49,524 nucleotides of DNA from Phormidium sp. FACHB-1136 (GCF_014697375.1 NZ_JACJRS010000040.1:1-49524), one strand, 5' to 3'. Positions 30,991 to 40,971 are shown, counted from the stretch's first letter. Notes: generated from the sequence alone by a model not told the origin. Numbers and translations are program-made.

Positions 30991-31445
30991 ACTCTTGAAG
31001 CAGAAACTATAGGGGTGTGGGTAGGCGTTGCATCATGGGGGCTGTCAGGCTTTAGCCAGCGAATATGAATCAATCTTTTTGGCATCGAGTGTAATCTAGT
31101 ATACAGTCTACGCATAAGCTTCCCCGTAGTATCGTCCCAACAAGTTTGGGCTTGGCTTGGCGTGGTTGAAGCCTCTGAAGGAAGGTGCCTTTGGCACTAG
31201 CGCAACATTTCCTGAAGACTTTTTTGGCCATGAATTTTTTAGTTTTGTCTGAATCCAGCTTGCCTGAATTTAGCTTATTCAAGGCCAGGGATGTATTTTC
31301 AGGAATATGTATAGCGCCTGGTAAAGAGCAATTGAAGTAGAGTCTTCAGAGTTCGTCCCAGGTGTTATGGATCTAGCCGATAACTCTGGTCAATTGGCTC
31401 GATGTTTTTCGGTTTATTTTGTCCTGGTATTAATCTAGGTGAAAT
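30991..31445. other. 455-bp gap without a recognised gene
   Basis: Lies between the IS1 element and the first amidohydrolase gene. It has a short frame on the minus strand (31070-31282) with no recognisable motif. A GTATAC palindrome (near 31108) and a small GTGCC/GGCAC hairpin (31185-31197) could belong to the control region of the downstream operon, but no clear promoter was found. Confidence 0.5.
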
Positions 31446-32999
31446 ATGGCATCAACACTTATTCACGGCAAGTACGTCATTACCAAGTCGCTCAGTCATA
31501 CCGAGGCAGAAATTATTGAGAATGGTGCGATCTTCCAACAAGACGGTCGTATTGTTGAGATTGGCTCTTACGAAGACTTGGCTGCTAAATACCAACCCGA
31601 TGAGGTTTTGGGATCAGACTGTGATGTGGTCATGCCCGGATTCGTCAACAGCCACCACCATGTTGGGCTAACTCCCCTACAGTTGGGTTCCCTCGACTAT
31701 CCTCTGGAGCTTTGGTTTGCTTCTCGGCTGTCTGCCCGCCCGGTCGATTTTTATCTCGACACGTTGTACTCCGCCTTCGAGATGATTGAGTCAGGCATTA
31801 CCACCGTGCAGCACATTCACGGTTGGCTACCAGGGCCAGCGGGGAATTGGCCCGACCTCACCGGCAAACTGTTGAAGGCTTATGAAGACATTGGTATGCG
31901 GGTGTCGTACTGCTTTGGAGTACGCACTCAAAACCATTTTGTCTACGAGTCTAACGACGAGTTTGTCGCCAAGCTACCCCCCAGCATTGCAGCGGATATG
32001 GAAGCTCTGCTGAAGCTCCATGAAGTGCCCCTGCAGGACTACCTGTGGTTCTTTGAGGGCCTCTGGAAAGAGTGGGAAGGGAAGGCCAGCGATCGCATTC
32101 GTATTCAGCTAGCACCGGCCAACCTGCACTGGTGTGATGACGACGCTCTCATTCAGCAAAATGAGTACGCCCAGAAGTACGGCGTCGGTATGCATATGCA
32201 CCTGCTAGAAACCCCCTATCAGATGGAATATGCCAAGCGCCGCACTGGTACCACTGCCGTCAAGCACCTGAATAAACTCGGTATTTTGGGCAAGCATCTG
32301 ACCCTGGGTCATGGCGTTTGGCTGACGGAAGACGACATTGACCTGATTGCCGAAACCGGTACCATGATCTGCCACAACGCCAGCTCTAACCTGCGTCTGC
32401 AGAGTGGCATCGCCCCTTTAAACTATTACGCCAAAAAGGGGGTGCGGGTAGGCATGGGGCTCGATGAAGCGGGTCTGAACGATGATCGCGACATGTTGCA
32501 GGAGATGCGCTTAGTACTCAAGCTGCACCGCGAACCGGGTATGGATAGTCTGGTGCCCGCTGCGGCGCAGGTTTTCCAAATGGCAACGGAAAACGGTGCC
32601 CATACCACCCGCTTTGCCCAGGAGATAGGCACACTAGAGCCTGGTAAAGCCGCCGATATCGTGCTGATGGACTGGAATCACCTGGCCTATCCCTACCTGG
32701 ATGACACCATTCCAGTGTTAGAAGCGGTGCTCCATCGCAGTCGCACCCACGGCATTCACACGGTGGTCTGTAATGGTGAGGTGATACTCAAGGATCGCCA
32801 GTTCACCCGCGTCGATAAAGACGCTCTACTTGAGGAACTAGCCGAGTCTATGCGAACCCCACTAACACCGGAGGAATTACGGCGACGGGAACTCGCAAAA
32901 GAAGTTTTTCCCTACGTGAAGAAGGTCTATGACGGGTGGTTTGATCCTAAATCTTGTGAGTCCTTCTATAGTCCAAACTGTCGTTGTCCGGCTTGCTAA
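31446..32999 (+). CDS. TRZ/ATZ-type amidohydrolase (heterocycle deaminase)
   Basis: 517 residues of the metal-dependent amidohydrolase superfamily, the group with atrazine chlorohydrolase, guanine, 8-oxoguanine and cytosine deaminases. Metal and catalytic residues are visible: His70 and His72 in FVNSHHHVGL, His252 and Glu255 in MHMHLLETP, His289 in LTLGHGVWL, and Asp340 in MGLDEAGLNDD. It ends in an unusual Cys-rich tail, NCRCPAC. AGGTGA precedes the ATG by about 5 nt. First gene of a plus-strand run with an importer and a second amidohydrolase, so it probably removes an amino group from an imported ring. The exact substrate cannot be read from the sequence. Confidence 0.85.
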   Translation: MASTLIHGKYVITKSLSHTEAEIIENGAIFQQDGRIVEIGSYEDLAAKYQPDEVLGSDCDVVMPGFVNSHHHVGLTPLQLGSLDYPLELWFASRLSARPVDFYLDTLYSAFEMIESGITTVQHIHGWLPGPAGNWPDLTGKLLKAYEDIGMRVSYCFGVRTQNHFVYESNDEFVAKLPPSIAADMEALLKLHEVPLQDYLWFFEGLWKEWEGKASDRIRIQLAPANLHWCDDDALIQQNEYAQKYGVGMHMHLLETPYQMEYAKRRTGTTAVKHLNKLGILGKHLTLGHGVWLTEDDIDLIAETGTMICHNASSNLRLQSGIAPLNYYAKKGVRVGMGLDEAGLNDDRDMLQEMRLVLKLHREPGMDSLVPAAAQVFQMATENGAHTTRFAQEIGTLEPGKAADIVLMDWNHLAYPYLDDTIPVLEAVLHRSRTHGIHTVVCNGEVILKDRQFTRVDKDALLEELAESMRTPLTPEELRRRELAKEVFPYVKKVYDGWFDPKSCESFYSPNCRCPAC

Positions 33000-33101
33000 A
33001 GCGGGTTGCTAAGTTGCAATCGTGGTGATCTAGCAGCATCTGCCTAGATGAGTTGAGACTTTTCGTTTTGTTGACTGCATTTGAATTAAGGAGAACACGT
33101 T

Positions 33102-34142
33102 ATGTTTCGCTCTAGTACCAGTCGCCGCCGTTTTCTGGGGATGAGCCTAGGCGCTGCCCTCACTCCCGCCATGCTTTCACTTTTAAGCAGTTGTGCCGGT
33201 GGAAGCAAAACCGCCTCAGGGGGAGAGCGGGCCATCAAGTTCGCGCACGGAACTGGGCTCTGCAACATGCCTCTATTTTATTCAGCGGAAAAGCAACTCT
33301 TTAATCAGTATGGCTTTACCGGAACGGCGGCCCTCACACCTATGCCTGCTGACGTGGCAGTTCAACTCGCCACAGGACAAGTAGAAATGGCGGTAATTCC
33401 GTTTACCAATGCGATCGCAGCCTATCTCCAGGGAGCATCCTTCCAGGTCGTGGCAGGTAGTGGTGTGGAAGGTTTAATTGTAGTTGCCAAACCTGAAATT
33501 AAATCCTTCGCTGATCTGCGGGGTAAGAAAGTTGCTACCTTCCAAGCCGATACTTTAGATGTCGTCGTCTACGACTACTTGAAGAAGGAAGGAATGACCT
33601 ACGACGATGTTGAAATGGTGTACTTGGGCGATGCCACCGAATTGCTCAATGCCTATATAGCGGGTCAGGTCGATGCGGTCAGTCATATCGAACCCTTCGC
33701 CACCAAAGCAAAAACAGCTACCAACGGCAACATCTTAGGCGATGGCACTGATATTTACGGTAAGGGTTATCCTGATTGTGTGTTGGCCGTGCGTAACGAG
33801 GTGATCGAAGCCGACCCAGATATGGTGAAGGATGTAATTCGGGTCTTCTTCGAAGCCCAGTATCAAATCGAAAGCAACTTTGAAGAGGCGGCTAAAACGA
33901 CCATCGACAAATACTACAAAACGGATATGGAAAGCCTGCTGGCGGCAGCTCAGGCTCAGCCCCCTGGGGTGGATATTCGGGACAAGCGTGACTTTATGTA
34001 TAGTCGGGCTCAGAGCATGAAAGAACTGAACTACATTAACGCTGACCTCGATGAAAACTTCGTCAACTTCTCCTTGCTCGAAGAAGTGATTGCAGAAAGT
34101 CCTGAACTTTGGGAACGAGTAAAGGTAAAGGTCACAACTTGA
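33102..34142 (+). CDS. ABC transporter substrate-binding lipoprotein (SsuA/TauA/NMT1-like)
   Basis: Periplasmic binding protein delivering a small substrate to the permease and ATPase encoded next. The N-terminus has a twin-arginine motif (SRRRFLGMS), a hydrophobic run and a lipobox ending LLSSC (Cys31), so it is probably exported by Tat and lipid-anchored. The NMT1/THI5-like fold is seen in LCNMPLFYSAEKQLFNQYGF, GQVEMAVIPFTNAI and LRGKKVATFQADTLDVVVYD. A polar motif near the C-terminus is RDKRDFMYSRAQSM. Relatives carry sulfonates, nitrate, pyrimidine precursors or riboflavin; the neighbours suggest an N-heterocycle here. Confidence 0.88.
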   Translation: MFRSSTSRRRFLGMSLGAALTPAMLSLLSSCAGGSKTASGGERAIKFAHGTGLCNMPLFYSAEKQLFNQYGFTGTAALTPMPADVAVQLATGQVEMAVIPFTNAIAAYLQGASFQVVAGSGVEGLIVVAKPEIKSFADLRGKKVATFQADTLDVVVYDYLKKEGMTYDDVEMVYLGDATELLNAYIAGQVDAVSHIEPFATKAKTATNGNILGDGTDIYGKGYPDCVLAVRNEVIEADPDMVKDVIRVFFEAQYQIESNFEEAAKTTIDKYYKTDMESLLAAAQAQPPGVDIRDKRDFMYSRAQSMKELNYINADLDENFVNFSLLEEVIAESPELWERVKVKVTT

Positions 34143-34254
34143 TCTCTAGGCTTAGCATGGGGAACCTTACAAAATCTTACTCCTGACTAACCACCCTCCC
34201 CATGCTTTTCCCATCTCCACAATTGTTCGTTGATAGTCACTTCTATCCCCCACC

Positions 34255-35148
34255 ATGACAACCAAAATGCAACCGCAGCTTTCCCGCACCACAGGCCCAC
34301 CATCGGCTACCCGAACCAGGTCAACGGCAAGGGCTCGGTGGGCAAAATCCACCGCTCAATCGGCTATGTGGTGGATACTTTCATTGGGGTTATTCATTGG
34401 TATTTGGGAGCTAATTACCGTTCTAGGGTGGACTAATCCCATGATTCTGCCACCACCCCATGAATTTCTGGCGGAAATTAGCAACCAAGATCAGTTCCTA
34501 GCCCCCAAAATTGGGGTAGCCCGTACGGGGGGCAATTTTGTACTATTGACGGCTATTGTAGCAACCCTAAAACGGGTGCTGATTGGTCTGGTGCTAGGCT
34601 TCATTGCCGCCCTAGGGGTAGGTGGCTTGGCCTGCTACTTCAACTTATTCGGTAAGTTGACCTTGCCGGTCATTACGCTGCTGGCTCCCATCGCCCCCAT
34701 TGCTTGGATACCCTTTGCCATTATGGCCTTTGGCATTGGCGACAATGCGGCTATTTTTGTGGTGTTTATCGGAATTTTCTTTCTGCTGACCCTGGCCACA
34801 GTCAATGCCATCCGCAATGTGAATCAGCTTTATATCGATACGGCCAGAGTGCTAGGGGCTAATCGTCGTCAGGTGATGTTTAAGGTGATTTTACCGGCAA
34901 TTATTCCTGACTTATTCTTCATTTTGCGAATTAACTTTTTTGCAGCCTGGATGGCGGTGCTAGCGGCGGAAATGGTCGGCGTCAATACAGGTTTAGGTGC
35001 GATTGTGATGGTGGGTCGGCAAATGTTTAATGCTAATCTGATGTTTTTGGGTATGGCGGTCATTGGGTTGGTAGGCTATTTGTTGGATGTTGGTTTCCAG
35101 CAGCTTCAAAATCGCGTGCTCTGGTGGAAGGGCGGTTCGCAGTTGTAG
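34255..35148 (+). CDS. ABC transporter permease (SsuC/TauC-like)
   Basis: Inner-membrane subunit with about six membrane spans, beginning with MWWILSLGLFIGIWELI after a Ser/Thr/Arg-rich 37-residue N-terminus. The EAA-type cytoplasmic loop that docks the ATPase is present: DTARVLGANRRQVMFKVILP. The first ATG lacks a strong ribosome-binding site. It follows the binding-protein gene by 112 nt and is followed by the ATPase 38 nt after its stop. Confidence 0.9.
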   Translation: MTTKMQPQLSRTTGPPSATRTRSTARARWAKSTAQSAMWWILSLGLFIGIWELITVLGWTNPMILPPPHEFLAEISNQDQFLAPKIGVARTGGNFVLLTAIVATLKRVLIGLVLGFIAALGVGGLACYFNLFGKLTLPVITLLAPIAPIAWIPFAIMAFGIGDNAAIFVVFIGIFFLLTLATVNAIRNVNQLYIDTARVLGANRRQVMFKVILPAIIPDLFFILRINFFAAWMAVLAAEMVGVNTGLGAIVMVGRQMFNANLMFLGMAVIGLVGYLLDVGFQQLQNRVLWWKGGSQL

Positions 35149-35186
35149 CAAAATTTTGTACAGAGCTAGTAAGAGCACAGAAAATC

Positions 35187-35993
35187 ATGGGGCAAATCAT
35201 TTGCGATCGCGTCTCCAAAATCTGGAACCCAGACGATGCGGATGGCAACCTAGCCATTGATGACATTAGCTTTACCGTTAGTCCAGGGGAATTTCTGGTC
35301 ATCATCGGCCCCAGTGGCTGCGGCAAAAGCACCCTGCTGAGCATGATGGCCGGTCTGGAAATGCCCACCACTGGTGTCATGCTCCATAACGGTGAGCCCA
35401 TTACCGCGCCTTCCCCCCATCGCTCGATGATTTTTCAACAGGCCTCCCTATTCCCCTGGTTGTCGGTGCTGGATAATGTGGCCTTTGGGCTCGACCTACA
35501 GGGAATCAGCAAAAAAGAGCGGCTTGAACAGGCCAAGCACTATCTCCAGCAAGTCGGCCTGCTGAAGTCGGCTAACCGCTACCCCCATCAGCTTTCTGGG
35601 GGTATGCAGCAGCGGGCCTGCATTGCCCGCGCCCTCTGCTTGGGCACCGACGTCCTGCTGATGGATGAACCCTTCGCGGCCCTCGACGTGCAAACCCGCC
35701 ATCAGATGCAAAAATTTTTGCTGGAGCTGTGGGAAGGCTTAGACAAGACCGTGGTGTTTGTCACCCACCACATCGATGAAGCCGTTTACCTAGCCGATCG
35801 TGTCCTGATTCTTACCGCCAACCCTGGTCGTGTGTTGGAGATGATTCCGATTGATATGGAACGCCCCCGCGACATGATGGGCAAAGGCTTTGAGTATCAT
35901 CGCAACCTGTTTGTCGAACACCTGCGCTCCGAGGTGGTGCGCGCCTTTGAAGAGCAAGAACTCGCCGAAATGCTGGATACGCGGATTAAGTGA
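35187..35993 (+). CDS. ABC transporter ATPase (SsuB/TauB-like)
   Basis: Energises the importer. Walker A is GPSGCGKST, the signature LSGGMQQRACIARAL, Walker B VLLMDEPFAALD and the H-loop VTHHIDEAVYLAD. ATG 35187 is chosen because family similarity begins at MGQIICDRVSKIW; the frame is open from 35124, overlapping the permease gene, but the extra 21 residues look non-native. Its end overlaps the next gene by 4 bases. Confidence 0.9.
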   Translation: MGQIICDRVSKIWNPDDADGNLAIDDISFTVSPGEFLVIIGPSGCGKSTLLSMMAGLEMPTTGVMLHNGEPITAPSPHRSMIFQQASLFPWLSVLDNVAFGLDLQGISKKERLEQAKHYLQQVGLLKSANRYPHQLSGGMQQRACIARALCLGTDVLLMDEPFAALDVQTRHQMQKFLLELWEGLDKTVVFVTHHIDEAVYLADRVLILTANPGRVLEMIPIDMERPRDMMGKGFEYHRNLFVEHLRSEVVRAFEEQELAEMLDTRIK

Positions 35994-36478
35994 TGATGTT
36001 GAAGCAGTTTCCCCTACTCCAAAATCTGGCCCAATTTATCACCGGTAAAGAGCCTCCCACCGATGCACCCGCTATCGATATCTGGGCCTATGCGGAACCC
36101 GCTGGAGAAGAGCCCGACCCCTTGCAGCGCAACGTCTTACAGTGGCGACGGTTAATCTCCTCTGTGCGGGAACCGGTGGAAGAGTTTCCTGGGCAACCGG
36201 TCAACATTATTGGCTTCGTCCATCGACCCTTTCCGCCTATGCCAAATCAGTTTGTGCTGGCCCGACGAGTCATTCGCTGCTGTCTCGCTGATACGATGCC
36301 CCTCGGTCTAGCCATTGCGACGGAAGCCGCTGACACCTATGAGGCAGACCAATGGCTACGGGTGCAAGGCTGCTTTGGCACCACTCTCTACCGCAATCGC
36401 CCTACGCTGGTTGTCATTCCTGCCTCCATCACCCCAATTGCAGTTCCTCAAAAGGCTTACATCAACGGGGTTTTCTAA
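35990..36478 (+). CDS. TIGR03943/YcgQ-like soluble domain protein
   Basis: A 162-residue protein whose central and C-terminal part (VNIIGFVHRPFPP, VLARRVIRCCLAD, WLRVQGCFGTT, VVIPASITPIAVP) matches the C-terminal soluble domain of TIGR03943/DUF1980 proteins. Those usually carry two or more N-terminal membrane spans and pair with a permease-like partner. Here the membrane part is absent and no partner lies nearby. It overlaps the ATPase gene by 4 bases, so it is co-translated with the importer and may be an accessory subunit. Role unknown. Confidence 0.65.
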   Translation: MMMLKQFPLLQNLAQFITGKEPPTDAPAIDIWAYAEPAGEEPDPLQRNVLQWRRLISSVREPVEEFPGQPVNIIGFVHRPFPPMPNQFVLARRVIRCCLADTMPLGLAIATEAADTYEADQWLRVQGCFGTTLYRNRPTLVVIPASITPIAVPQKAYINGVF

Positions 36479-36542
36479 CAGGATAGCGATGAACCAACGG
36501 ACTTTATTGGGTCTGCTGACGCCACTGTAACAGTGCCTTGCA

Positions 36543-36558
36543 GCCCTAAAAGTAGGGC
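36543..36558. terminator. Small hairpin after the ABC operon
   Basis: Perfect GCCCTA/TAGGGC stem with loop AAAG, 64 nt after the last importer gene and before the second amidohydrolase. No T-run follows, so termination is only a possibility. Confidence 0.3.
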
Positions 36559-36671
36559 CTGGAATGGGTGGAGAGTATAAGTAGCCAAGAATGCGCCCTA
36601 GATTGGGACACGACGATTTACCACGATTTTCCTTGACTGTTCATCTGTAGTCTTCTATTTACCGTGTTGCT

Positions 36672-38207
36672 ATGGCTACTTCTAGGTACCTTATTAAACA
36701 GGCCACCGTTCTACCCTTTACCCTACAAACCGATGGTGCTTTAGATTTAGAACCTCATATCCAGGATGTGCTGATAGTAGACGATCGCATTGTCGAAGTC
36801 GCTGATCACATCGAGCCAGGTTCCGAGCCAGCGCAGGTCATCGATGCCCGTGATCATCTTTTGATTCCGGGTTTTGTCAACGCCCATGCCCACTCCGTCG
36901 AAATTTTGGAGAAAGGCCGCTACGAGGCTCTTCCCCTAGAAGCCTGGATGCTGTACACCTATCCCCCGCTCAAGGGAAAGCACCTCAGCCCGCGCCTGTG
37001 CTACCTACGCACCATGCTAGGAGCCCTGGAGATGGTCAAATCTGGGGCCACAACCATTCAAGATGACCTGATTGAGCTGCCCTACATCACCCCAGAAATC
37101 TTTGAGGCGGTCGCCCAGGCCTATATAGACATTGGCCTGCGGGCCAGCCTCACTCACCACGCCATTAACCTGCCCCTGTACAAAACCATTCCCTACCTGG
37201 AGGAGTTTTTGCCTGACGATGTCCGGCAGGATCTAGATGCCATGGCAGGGCTAGATGATGACACCTGGCTTTCCATGTTCAAAGATTTCTACGCCGACTG
37301 GCATGGTAAGCAGGGGCTGATCACCCTCGCTCTCGCCCCCTCGGCCCCCCAGCGGGTAACGCCGGATCTGATGCACCAGATTGCCGCACTTTCCGAATCC
37401 CTGGATCTGCCTATCCACACCCATATGCTGGAGACCAAAACCCAGGCGGTGACGGGGCCAGAGTTTTACGGGCCGGGAGAGTCGGTGGTGAGCTATGCTA
37501 AGCGCCACGGCATTCTCACCCACCGTACCGCGATCGCCCACGGAATCTGGCTGACGGATCGGGATGTGGAGTTAATTGCGGAAGCGAGGGCCACTGTTGT
37601 CCATAACGTGGTCAGCAACCATCGCCTGTGCAGCGGCATTGCCCCCATTCGCCAACTGATGGATGCTGGGGTCAATATTGCCCTAGGGTCTGACGGTATG
37701 AGTTCTAACGACTCCTTCAATATGTTCGATGTGCTGAAGATGGCAGGTCAGGTTCACTCTGTTACCCATCCCGACTATTCCCGCTACCCTCGCGCTCGGG
37801 ATGTACTGAAGTGGGGTACCTACGGGGGAGCCCGATCGGCACTACTTCAGGAACAGGTGGGTGCAATTGCGCCTGGCCTCAAAGCCGACTGCGTCCTCTA
37901 CGATCTCAACACTACCAACTTTATTCCCCGTGGCCACTTGCCCATTCATTTGGTCTACGCCGAACATGGTCAGTCGATCCGTAAGGTCTTCATCAATGGC
38001 CAACTGGTCATAGAAGACGGCACCGTGCTAACCATCGATGAATCGGCACTGCTAAGCGAATTGCAGGATTTACTCACCGAGTATGAGCCAGAACGGGCCG
38101 AACTCTACCGCCAGGCCGAACGCCTAATGCCTGCCATTGAAGCCACCTACCAGAAAGCCATGGCTCAACCCCTGCCCATAGAGCGATTCACCCGCATCGA
38201 GAAGTAA
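36672..38207 (+). CDS. Second TRZ/ATZ-type amidohydrolase
   Basis: A 511-residue paralogue, distant from the enzyme at 31446. Metal ligands: His72 and His74 in GFVNAHAHSVE, then LPIHTHMLETKT, TAIAHGIWLTDRD and IALGSDGMSSNDSF, the full set of the deaminase/chlorohydrolase group. Active-site surroundings differ from the first enzyme (NAHAHS against NSHHHV; SDGMSSND against DEAGLNDD), so the two probably act on different intermediates. The start lies 193 nt after the importer operon. Convergent with the racemase gene. Substrate not assignable from sequence alone. Confidence 0.83.
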   Translation: MATSRYLIKQATVLPFTLQTDGALDLEPHIQDVLIVDDRIVEVADHIEPGSEPAQVIDARDHLLIPGFVNAHAHSVEILEKGRYEALPLEAWMLYTYPPLKGKHLSPRLCYLRTMLGALEMVKSGATTIQDDLIELPYITPEIFEAVAQAYIDIGLRASLTHHAINLPLYKTIPYLEEFLPDDVRQDLDAMAGLDDDTWLSMFKDFYADWHGKQGLITLALAPSAPQRVTPDLMHQIAALSESLDLPIHTHMLETKTQAVTGPEFYGPGESVVSYAKRHGILTHRTAIAHGIWLTDRDVELIAEARATVVHNVVSNHRLCSGIAPIRQLMDAGVNIALGSDGMSSNDSFNMFDVLKMAGQVHSVTHPDYSRYPRARDVLKWGTYGGARSALLQEQVGAIAPGLKADCVLYDLNTTNFIPRGHLPIHLVYAEHGQSIRKVFINGQLVIEDGTVLTIDESALLSELQDLLTEYEPERAELYRQAERLMPAIEATYQKAMAQPLPIERFTRIEK

Positions 38208-38310
38208 TTTTCTTGATCTCCAACGGGGGCCGGATCGAGACTTCAGCTACGACACTATCCATCCTAAGGCCGAGCCTGGTGATGGGTGCGAACTTCAATC
38301 TGGATCTCGC

Positions 38311-39066
38311 TCAGGTCAAGTTCTTGACCTGAAAGTGGGAGCCATAGCCACGCATCAACTTCTTCTCGGGAGTTCGGTAAGTAAGGTGTTTGCTAGTGGA
38401 TTTTCCTAAACTCACCAACGACTCTGCCATCTTCACCGCCGCTGCAACCGAATCAATGACGGGCACACCTAGGTGATCCTCTAGCTGCTGCTCCAGGCCA
38501 CTCATACCGGCACAGCCCAAACAAATGGCTTCGGCACCATCCTCCTCAATGGCAAGTTTGCTGGCCTGAAGGAGGACTTCTACGGTGTTGGCGCGATTAT
38601 TTTCCGTCTCCAATACCGATAGGGATGTCGTGCGCACGGAGGCACATCGGCCCGTCATCCCAGCCTTATGAATGGTCTTCTCCACCATGTCCCGTGCCCG
38701 GTGCAGGGTCGTGACAACGCTCCACTTCGCCGCCAGCATATTCGCCACATAGAGGCTGGCTTCAGCAATACCGACCACGGGTTTGGCGGTAATTTCTCGG
38801 GCCGCTTCAATGCCGGGGTCGCCCCAACAGGCCAGGATAAAGGCATCTGAGTTCTGGTCTAAAAGAATTTGCTCCAAAATGCCGGGAATGGCTAGGTATT
38901 CGTCGTAGAACCCTTCGATGGATTCTGGCCCCGCCTGGGGTGTCACGGTGACGATTTCGGTGTGGGCAAACTTGGCGGCCTGGGCAGAGGCGTCGATGTT
39001 GTGGGTCATCGGCTCGCAGGTGTTGCCGTTGATGACTTTGATGCGACAGGTCGAGAGGTTAGCCAT
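38311..39066 (-). CDS. Asp/Glu/hydantoin racemase family protein
   Basis: A 251-residue cofactor-independent racemase of the hydantoin racemase type. The two catalytic cysteines are Cys80 in AFILACWGDPGIEAA and Cys185 in AICLGCAGMSGLEQQL. It would interconvert D- and L-forms of a 5-substituted hydantoin or similar compound so that the next enzymes can use both. Third gene of a minus-strand set with the hydantoinase A and B genes, 108 nt after the B subunit. A maleate isomerase or allantoin racemase activity is also possible in this family. Confidence 0.82.
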   Translation of the reverse strand: MANLSTCRIKVINGNTCEPMTHNIDASAQAAKFAHTEIVTVTPQAGPESIEGFYDEYLAIPGILEQILLDQNSDAFILACWGDPGIEAAREITAKPVVGIAEASLYVANMLAAKWSVVTTLHRARDMVEKTIHKAGMTGRCASVRTTSLSVLETENNRANTVEVLLQASKLAIEEDGAEAICLGCAGMSGLEQQLEDHLGVPVIDSVAAAVKMAESLVSLGKSTSKHLTYRTPEKKLMRGYGSHFQVKNLT

Positions 39067-39174
39067 GATCTAAGCAATCAAGCACAAAAGACTGAGGTAG
39101 GGGTTAGTACGACCATGGGATGATCCTGCGGTCGAGAACACGCCCTACCTAAACTCAGGTTTTCAGGGATTTCA

Positions 39175-40971
39175 TTATCCCATGGCCTGGCGCAGGACAC
39201 GGGTTGCGGCGTCATCAACGACCATACCGGCTGGATCAATCACCACCCCATAATCCCCCTGTGCAACCTCAATACTGACATAGCCATCCAGCACATCCTC
39301 TAGCACGAGAGCGGGGTCACGTTCCAAGGGGTTGCCGTAGCCGCCGCCGCAGGGGCTAATGGTCCGCAGGGTGTCGCCCACACGGGTTTTGCGACAGGGA
39401 AACTTGGAGGGGAGATCGTCTTCCCTGCCTTCCATCGGGTTCAAGATCTGCACCCCGCCGGGGGTGCCATCGCTGCCGCCAAAAATGCCCCAGGGGGCAT
39501 ACTTGTTGCCTTCCCCTTCTAAGGACATTTGGCCTGGGGCTAAAAACTGAATATCGCGAATGGAGCCCAAGCCACCCCGATACTGGCCAGCCCCGCTAGC
39601 GTTTTCGATCAGCTCGTAGCGGGTCACCCGTAGGGGCAGGTGGGCCTCGATATCTTCGATGGGGTTGTTGCGGGTGTTGGCGTAGAGGGTATCGACTCCA
39701 TCCATACCGTCTTTGCCGTAGCGACCGCCGTAGCTGCCTTCAGTGATATCCATGTAGACCCAGTAGTCTTCGTCGAGGGCACCACTATAGGAGGCCACTT
39801 TAATATTGCCAATGCCGCCGCTGACGTTGTGGGGGGCCACCTGGGCCAGGGCTTTCATCAGGGTGTCGGCGACCACGTTGCCGGGGCAGCAGCGGGCAAT
39901 CACCGGGGCGGGGTAAATCGGGTTGGCCAGACAGCCCTTGGGGGCGGTGATGTGGATGGGCCGCGTCAGACCCGAATTTTGGGGCACGTACTCCATCAGG
40001 GCGGTGTCGAGCAGCACCGATCGCAGGGTCACGAAGATGGCAATGTCTACGGTGCCGACGAAGGGCATGTTGATGGGGCGATCATCGATCTGGGGCGAGG
40101 TGCCCGCCAGGTCGATGGTCATGTCGCTGCCGTCGATGGTGACAGTGACGGCCACTTTGAGGTCTTTCTTAGCCGGGTCAGGGTCGTCGAGAAAGCCATC
40201 CATATAGCCCTCCGCCGAGTAGGTGCCATCGGGCAAGCGCTCAATCGCTTGACGCATCATGCGCTCAGAGTAGGTCATCAGGGTTTCGCTGGCAGCGAGC
40301 ACGGTGTCGAGGCCGTACTGATCAACTAGCTCCAAAAACCGCTGTTCTCCCACTCGGCAGGCGGCCACCTGGGCTTCGATATCCCCCACCACCACCTGGG
40401 AACTGCGGATGTTTTGCCGCAGCATGCGCCACACCTGGCGGTTTTTCACCCCGTTTTCGTAGAGCTTGACCGCTTTGAACTGAAGCCCCTCGGCAAAGGC
40501 ATCGACGGCATCGACAATGCCGCAGCTACCGGGGGATGACGAGCCAATATCCAAATGGTGGGCGGTAGTGAAGGAATAGCCGATCAGCTCGTCGTTGCGA
40601 AAGATGGGAATCCCGATGCCAATGTCTGGCCCGTGGGAGGCCCCGTAGTAGGAGTGGTTGTGCAGAATCACATCGCCGGGGTAAAACGCTTCGCCATCCT
40701 CGGCCATGGCCTTAAGCACCCCCCGCATGTAGCCTGGAATCGGCCCTAGCTGTAGAGGCGTGCTGTAGGCGCATTCGGCCAATTGCTGGCAGTCGGCGTC
40801 GAGAATAGCGGCTCCAAAGTCTTCGGACTCGCGAATGATGCTGGAGTAGGACATGCGGGCCAGTTTGTGGCCCATTTCTAGGGCGATGCCATTGAGGGCA
40901 CCAGCCACCACCTGGGCAGTAACGGGGTCAATTTGGGGGAGCTGGCGAGGTTGGGGCAAAGCGACTGTCAT
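39175..40971 (-). CDS. hyuB: Hydantoinase B / 5-oxoprolinase-type beta subunit
   Basis: A 598-residue HyuB-family subunit that works with HyuA to open a cyclic amide with ATP hydrolysis. The family start is clear: VTAQVVAGALNGIALEMGHK, then MSYSSIIRESEDFGAAILDA. Glycine-rich motifs near the end are normal (GAGQYRGGLGSIRDI, ISPCGGGYGNPLERDP). Length is usual. It lies 202 nt downstream of hyuA with no gene between them. Confidence 0.88.
   Translation of the reverse strand: MTVALPQPRQLPQIDPVTAQVVAGALNGIALEMGHKLARMSYSSIIRESEDFGAAILDADCQQLAECAYSTPLQLGPIPGYMRGVLKAMAEDGEAFYPGDVILHNHSYYGASHGPDIGIGIPIFRNDELIGYSFTTAHHLDIGSSSPGSCGIVDAVDAFAEGLQFKAVKLYENGVKNRQVWRMLRQNIRSSQVVVGDIEAQVAACRVGEQRFLELVDQYGLDTVLAASETLMTYSERMMRQAIERLPDGTYSAEGYMDGFLDDPDPAKKDLKVAVTVTIDGSDMTIDLAGTSPQIDDRPINMPFVGTVDIAIFVTLRSVLLDTALMEYVPQNSGLTRPIHITAPKGCLANPIYPAPVIARCCPGNVVADTLMKALAQVAPHNVSGGIGNIKVASYSGALDEDYWVYMDITEGSYGGRYGKDGMDGVDTLYANTRNNPIEDIEAHLPLRVTRYELIENASGAGQYRGGLGSIRDIQFLAPGQMSLEGEGNKYAPWGIFGGSDGTPGGVQILNPMEGREDDLPSKFPCRKTRVGDTLRTISPCGGGYGNPLERDPALVLEDVLDGYVSIEVAQGDYGVVIDPAGMVVDDAATRVLRQAMG

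Noticed and set aside
31070-31282. A 70-codon minus-strand frame in the gap after IS1
   Set aside because: No similarity recognised, basic low-complexity composition and no ribosome-binding site.
39640-40329. A 229-codon frame opposite hyuB
   Set aside because: Low-complexity Gly/Val/His-rich product typical of an antisense shadow of a GC-rich gene.
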